Source: Blastococcus sp. TF02A-26
GTDB taxonomy: Bacteria > Actinomycetota > Actinomycetes > Mycobacteriales > Geodermatophilaceae
Assembly (NCBI RefSeq): GCF_003319125.1
Contig: NZ_QOHG01000025.1
Coordinates: 1 to 63,052 of the forward strand
Reading direction: 5' to 3'
DNA: 63,052 nt
Shown here piece after piece: positions 61,268 through 63,052 of this stretch (its first letter is position 1; each line of letters starts with the position of its first letter). The position numbers and the translations under genes were made by a program. The notes under the pieces were generated by a model that saw nothing but the letters and a program-made list of their open reading frames with translations, was not told where the DNA came from and ran no database searches.

Positions 61268-62917
61268 TCAGAAGGGCGGCGGGTCGTCCGCCGGATCAGG
61301 CGACGACGGTGGATCGGGCCGCGACGCGAGGACGCGGGCGGTGGTCAACGGCAGGTCGGGTGGGTCGGTGCCGTGCCATCGGGTGCCGGCCGTGGCGGCG
61401 CGTCTCCTGCGGACCGGACGGCTGACGCGGGTCACGCCGCTGGGTGTGGTGACCGTCAGGGTGCCGTCGGGGGCCGTGGTGTGGCGCCAGCCGGGAGCGT
61501 GGGTCTTGAGCCGGTGGTGGCGCCGGCACAGGCAGCACAGGTTGTCGCAGCTGGTGGCGCCGCCTCGGCTGTGCGGGACGACGTGGTCGAGGTCGGCCCA
61601 CACGGCCCGGTTGCCGCAGCCGGGGTGGCGGCAGGTGCGGTCCCGGGTGTGCAGGTAGCGCACCTGGGAGGCGCTGGGCCGGTACCCGGCGACCGCCGGC
61701 GGGACGCCGAGCACCGGGCAGCCGCACGGGATGTCGGGGTGAGCCGGGCAGCCGCGGCGGGCGGCCGTCCGGAGCTCGGCGTCGGTGGCGACGGCGAGCA
61801 GTGCGCCGTCCTCGGCGGTGAACGCGAACCGCAGGCTGCCCCCGGCCGGCGCCCGCAGCCCGAGGGCGTCGAGGTCGGTGAGCAGCCTGCGGACGTGGGC
61901 GGCGGTGATCGGTTCACCGTCGACCTCAGCGGTCGGTGCGCTCGTGGCGCCGGGATGGGCGAACGCGGCCGGCTGCGGACTGCCCTCGGCCAGGAACCGC
62001 TCGACGCTCAGCGCGGTGAGCGGGACGTCGACGGTGATCGCGGCGGTCACCGACGGCTGCCTGTCGTTCCAGGGCTGCAGCACCCGGTCGACCAGCGCCC
62101 CGGTGCGGAGCTGGCCGAGCAGCCGGTCGTCGCCGTCGGCCTTCGCCGCTCGGGCGTCGGCGTCGACCTGGCGGGCGCAGGCCACTGCCAGCTCGTGCGG
62201 CATCCGGGAGACCAGCTCGCTGATCCCGTCGCCGATCGGGCGGACCGTCACGTCGCAGGCTCGTTCGGCGTCCGCGCGGCGCCGGTCGGAGGCCGCGGCA
62301 TCCCGTGCGGCGAGTTCACGCCGGACCGTGACCCGCGGCTGCCGGATCGACAGCTCGCCCGCCCCGGGCAGGACCGCGGCCTCCACCTCGGCGACCACGG
62401 TCGGGGCCACCGCACGGGCCTTCCAGCTCAGCTCGTCGGCGACCGCTCGGGCGCGGGGCCAGTCCAGCGTGCCCGCGTCGAGAGCGGCCAGCGTGACCGG
62501 GAGTCGCTCCGCCAGCGTCGAGCACTGGTCGACGAGCGTGCTGGCGGCTGTCCGCGAGCAGCTCAGCACCAGGGCGAGCTCGTCGGCGAGGAACTCGCTC
62601 ACGCCCGCCGGCTGCCCGGGACCGGGCTCCGCGCCGTCGTCGGCACGGCCGAAGCGACGATCGGCGGAGTCCGGCCGGGCAGCCGCCAGACCCGTCACCG
62701 CCCGCACCCGCAGTCCGGCCAGCATCGCCTCGGCGGCGGTGATCTGCTGCAGCAGCCGTGCGTTCTCCGACGAGCTCCGCGCGGCGGGCAGCAACTCCGG
62801 CAACGCCGACGTCTCCGAGCACGGATCGAGACCCTCGCACTCCTCCGGCGTGGGCGGCTGGGACACGGGCACGACGGTCACCCCGACCGCGTAACGCCGG
62901 CTCCTGGCCACATCCAC
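61268..62917 (-). CDS. DUF222/13E12-type HNH endonuclease-like protein
   Basis: 549 residues. The N-terminal two thirds is the DUF222 region typical of the mycobacterial 13E12 repeat family (ARSSSENARLLQQITAAEAM, LDWPRARAVADELSWKARAV). The C-terminal HNH is intact: RDRTCRHPGCGNRAVWADL, DHVVPHSRGGATSCDNLCCL and CRRHHRLKTHAPGW, with paired Cys as in zinc-stabilised HNH. These genes are multicopy in many actinobacteria and of uncertain function. The GTG at 62917 is 4 nt from the stop of an IS481 transposase fragment; an alternative GTG at 62911 is 6 nt after TAGCGT. Confidence 0.9.
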   Translation of the reverse strand: MDVARSRRYAVGVTVVPVSQPPTPEECEGLDPCSETSALPELLPAARSSSENARLLQQITAAEAMLAGLRVRAVTGLAAARPDSADRRFGRADDGAEPGPGQPAGVSEFLADELALVLSCSRTAASTLVDQCSTLAERLPVTLAALDAGTLDWPRARAVADELSWKARAVAPTVVAEVEAAVLPGAGELSIRQPRVTVRRELAARDAAASDRRRADAERACDVTVRPIGDGISELVSRMPHELAVACARQVDADARAAKADGDDRLLGQLRTGALVDRVLQPWNDRQPSVTAAITVDVPLTALSVERFLAEGSPQPAAFAHPGATSAPTAEVDGEPITAAHVRRLLTDLDALGLRAPAGGSLRFAFTAEDGALLAVATDAELRTAARRGCPAHPDIPCGCPVLGVPPAVAGYRPSASQVRYLHTRDRTCRHPGCGNRAVWADLDHVVPHSRGGATSCDNLCCLCRRHHRLKTHAPGWRHTTAPDGTLTVTTPSGVTRVSRPVRRRRAATAGTRWHGTDPPDLPLTTARVLASRPDPPSSPDPADDPPPF

Positions 62918-62920
62918 ACG

Positions 62921-63052
62921 CTAGGTGTACTGCCCGGAGACGTTGGTGCAGCGGGTGATGGGCGGGAGGTTGCGCAGGGCGGTGTGGGGCCGGTGGTGGT
63001 TGTACTGGTGCAGCCAGCCTGACAGGGCCGCCCGCCGCGCTTTCTCGGAGGT
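62921..63052 (-). mobile_element. IS481-family transposase, C-terminal fragment
   Basis: 44 residues at the window edge, reading inwards on the minus strand: SEKARRAALSGWLHQYNHHR, then PHTALRNLPPITRCTNVSGQYT and a TAG stop. WLHxYNHHRPHTAL and the xxLTGQYT-like end are typical of the integrase core of IS481 elements. The rest lies beyond the window. No terminal repeat is seen between its stop and the start of the HNH gene. Confidence 0.85.

Noticed and set aside
61245-61268. GTGCCGGG x3 as a functional repeat
   Set aside because: Short, low-complexity and lies directly after a terminator; no support for a role.

Overview
This 63 kb window is very GC-rich DNA from an actinobacterium. The gene content (13E12/DUF222 HNH protein, MmyB-type and LLM-family genes, many universal stress proteins, GTG starts, 4-bp GTGA/ATGA gene overlaps, leaderless-looking promoters) fits a soil or rock-dwelling lineage such as Geodermatophilaceae. 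That family-level placement is inference. I saw no rRNA, tRNA, CRISPR array or prophage. The only mobile element is a fragment of an IS481-type transposase at the right edge.

Left third (1-24 kb). The order is: a divergent acetate kinase-like gene and an Acg-type nitroreductase; a PAS-GGDEF-EAL protein coupled to an HDOD protein; a MacB/FtsX-type ABC exporter; two divergent universal stress protein genes around a DosR-like dyad; F420/flavin oxidoreductases; a MarR regulator coupled to a DHA2 efflux pump; two ATP-grasp ligases with a short-chain dehydrogenase, divergent across an inverted repeat from a five-gene overlapping operon (methyltransferase, two membrane proteins, a nucleotide-sugar-epimerase-like protein, a CPBP protease); then further membrane and epimerase genes.

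Middle (24-39 kb) is regulatory and efflux-rich. It holds a duplicated zinc alcohol dehydrogenase flanking an MFS gene, with a cupin and a divergent MmyB-type regulator; a NarL-type two-component system divergent from an ABC-2 transporter; an iron-box-controlled siderophore-interacting protein; a DHA2 pump whose promoter carries two copies of a 21-bp TetR-like operator; and a MerR regulator divergent from an NTF2-like gene.

Right third (39-61 kb) looks like a hypoxia/dormancy island resembling the mycobacterial DosR and streptomycete OsdR regulons. It encodes a DevR/DosR-type response regulator and a two-GAF DevS-type kinase arranged tail to tail, two PPOX flavoproteins, two flavodoxin-domain proteins, a CBS-CBS-BON protein, two damaged two-domain stress proteins, an alcohol dehydrogenase, a second Acg-type nitroreductase, DUF1003 and DUF4389 membrane proteins, and a complete arginine deiminase pathway (antiporter, arcA, arcB, arcC) that would make ATP without respiration. 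At least seven sites with the layout GGGAC-N4-GNCCC lie upstream of these genes, several about 43.5 bp from a predicted transcription start, as expected for a DosR-type activator. Here arcB and one stress protein gene carry single-base frameshifts and another stress protein gene has lost its 5' end, so part of this island is either decaying or mis-sequenced.
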